A DNA stretch of 5,992 nucleotides from Clostridiales bacterium (GTDB taxonomy: Bacteria > Bacillota > Clostridia > Christensenellales > Aristaeellaceae). Shown here piece after piece: positions 5,833-5,992 of the stretch. Location: the NCBI GenBank assembly GCA_004556985.1, contig SFFC01000123.1:1-5992 (forward strand). Reading direction: 5' to 3'. Positions within the stretch are counted from its first letter, which is position 1. Every line of letters begins with the position of its first letter. Both the position numbers and the translations under genes were made by a program. The notes beneath the pieces were generated by a model. The model did not search any database and was not told the DNA's origin. It saw nothing but the letters and a program-made list of their open reading frames with translations.

Positions 5833-5897
5833 GGCTTCGTCGAGATATGGCAAGCCGCACACAAGACATGCGCCGGTTTTCCACAGGAGGAACAAGA

Positions 5898-5992
5898 ATG
5901 GTCAACGAGTTTGAGCGGCGCTTTGCCCGCCATCGGGACGAGCTGGAATGGCTCTTTATGGAGCTGTATGACGACCGCGGCGCGTTGCATCG
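5898..5992 (+). CDS. Probable amylosucrase-like (GH13) protein, N-terminal 31 codons only
   Basis: The ATG is preceded by AGGAGG at 5885-5890 with seven bases between, an excellent start. The visible residues contain RRFARHRDELEWLFMELYDD. The pattern of Arg-Phe, then Glu-Leu, Leu-Phe and Leu-Tyr resembles the N-terminal helical domain of amylosucrases as I remember it, before the GH13 barrel. Amylosucrase transfers glucose from sucrose to an alpha-1,4-glucan and releases fructose, which would suit a sucrose-import locus and a cytoplasmic place of action. No catalytic motif is in the window, so this rests on a short helical stretch plus context. Another GH13 enzyme, such as a trehalose synthase-like or sucrose-cleaving relative, is the main alternative. 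The gene follows GH32 by 168 bases on the same strand and is probably read from the same promoter. Confidence 0.6.
   Translation, partial: MVNEFERRFARHRDELEWLFMELYDDRGALH

Noticed and set aside
1..5992. CRISPR arrays, insertion sequences, tRNA or rRNA genes, attachment sites.
   Set aside because: No regularly spaced direct repeats, transposase-like frames, terminal inverted repeats or cloverleaf-like sequences were seen on either strand.

Overview
The window looks like part of a carbohydrate-utilisation locus from a high-GC, Gram-positive-type bacterium, most likely a gut-associated member of the Bacillota (Clostridia). I infer this from the LplB/YtcP-type permease pair with a large (~500-residue) binding protein, strong AGGAGG-like ribosome binding sites, use of TTG and GTG starts, sigma-A-type promoters and GC-rich third codon positions. 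I cannot place it more finely by eye.

Layout. At the left end, on the minus strand, are the first ~111 codons of a LacI-family repressor that runs off the window. A 332-base divergent control region follows (336-667). It holds a well-formed promoter in each direction and two copies of a 13-base operator-like sequence, one overlapping the -35 box of the repressor promoter and one just downstream of the expected start of the rightward transcript. Rightward come two ABC-transporter permeases (668-1594 and 1612-2517), an exported solute-binding protein (2566-4176), a strong GC-rich hairpin (4189-4232), a cytoplasmic GH32 beta-fructosidase (4251-5729), a 168-base gap with overlapping inverted repeats (about 5766-5856), and the first 31 codons of a gene whose N-terminus resembles amylosucrase (GH13), cut by the window end.

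How it works together (inference). The binding protein captures sucrose or short fructo-oligosaccharides, the two permeases import it using an ATPase encoded elsewhere, and GH32 hydrolyses the beta-fructosidic bond in the cytoplasm. The following enzyme, if amylosucrase, would convert imported sucrose directly to alpha-glucan plus fructose. The order regulator, permease, permease, binding protein, GH32 matches the pneumococcal sus/fus fructo-oligosaccharide locus as I remember it; the amylosucrase-like gene is the notable addition. The LacI-type protein probably represses both its own gene and the operon until sugar is present.

No wholly new system is evident. The points most worth a second look are the two-site divergent operator, the overlapping inverted repeats before the last gene, and an atypical binding protein: no usable lipobox, the usual calcium loop apparently replaced, and eight cysteines.
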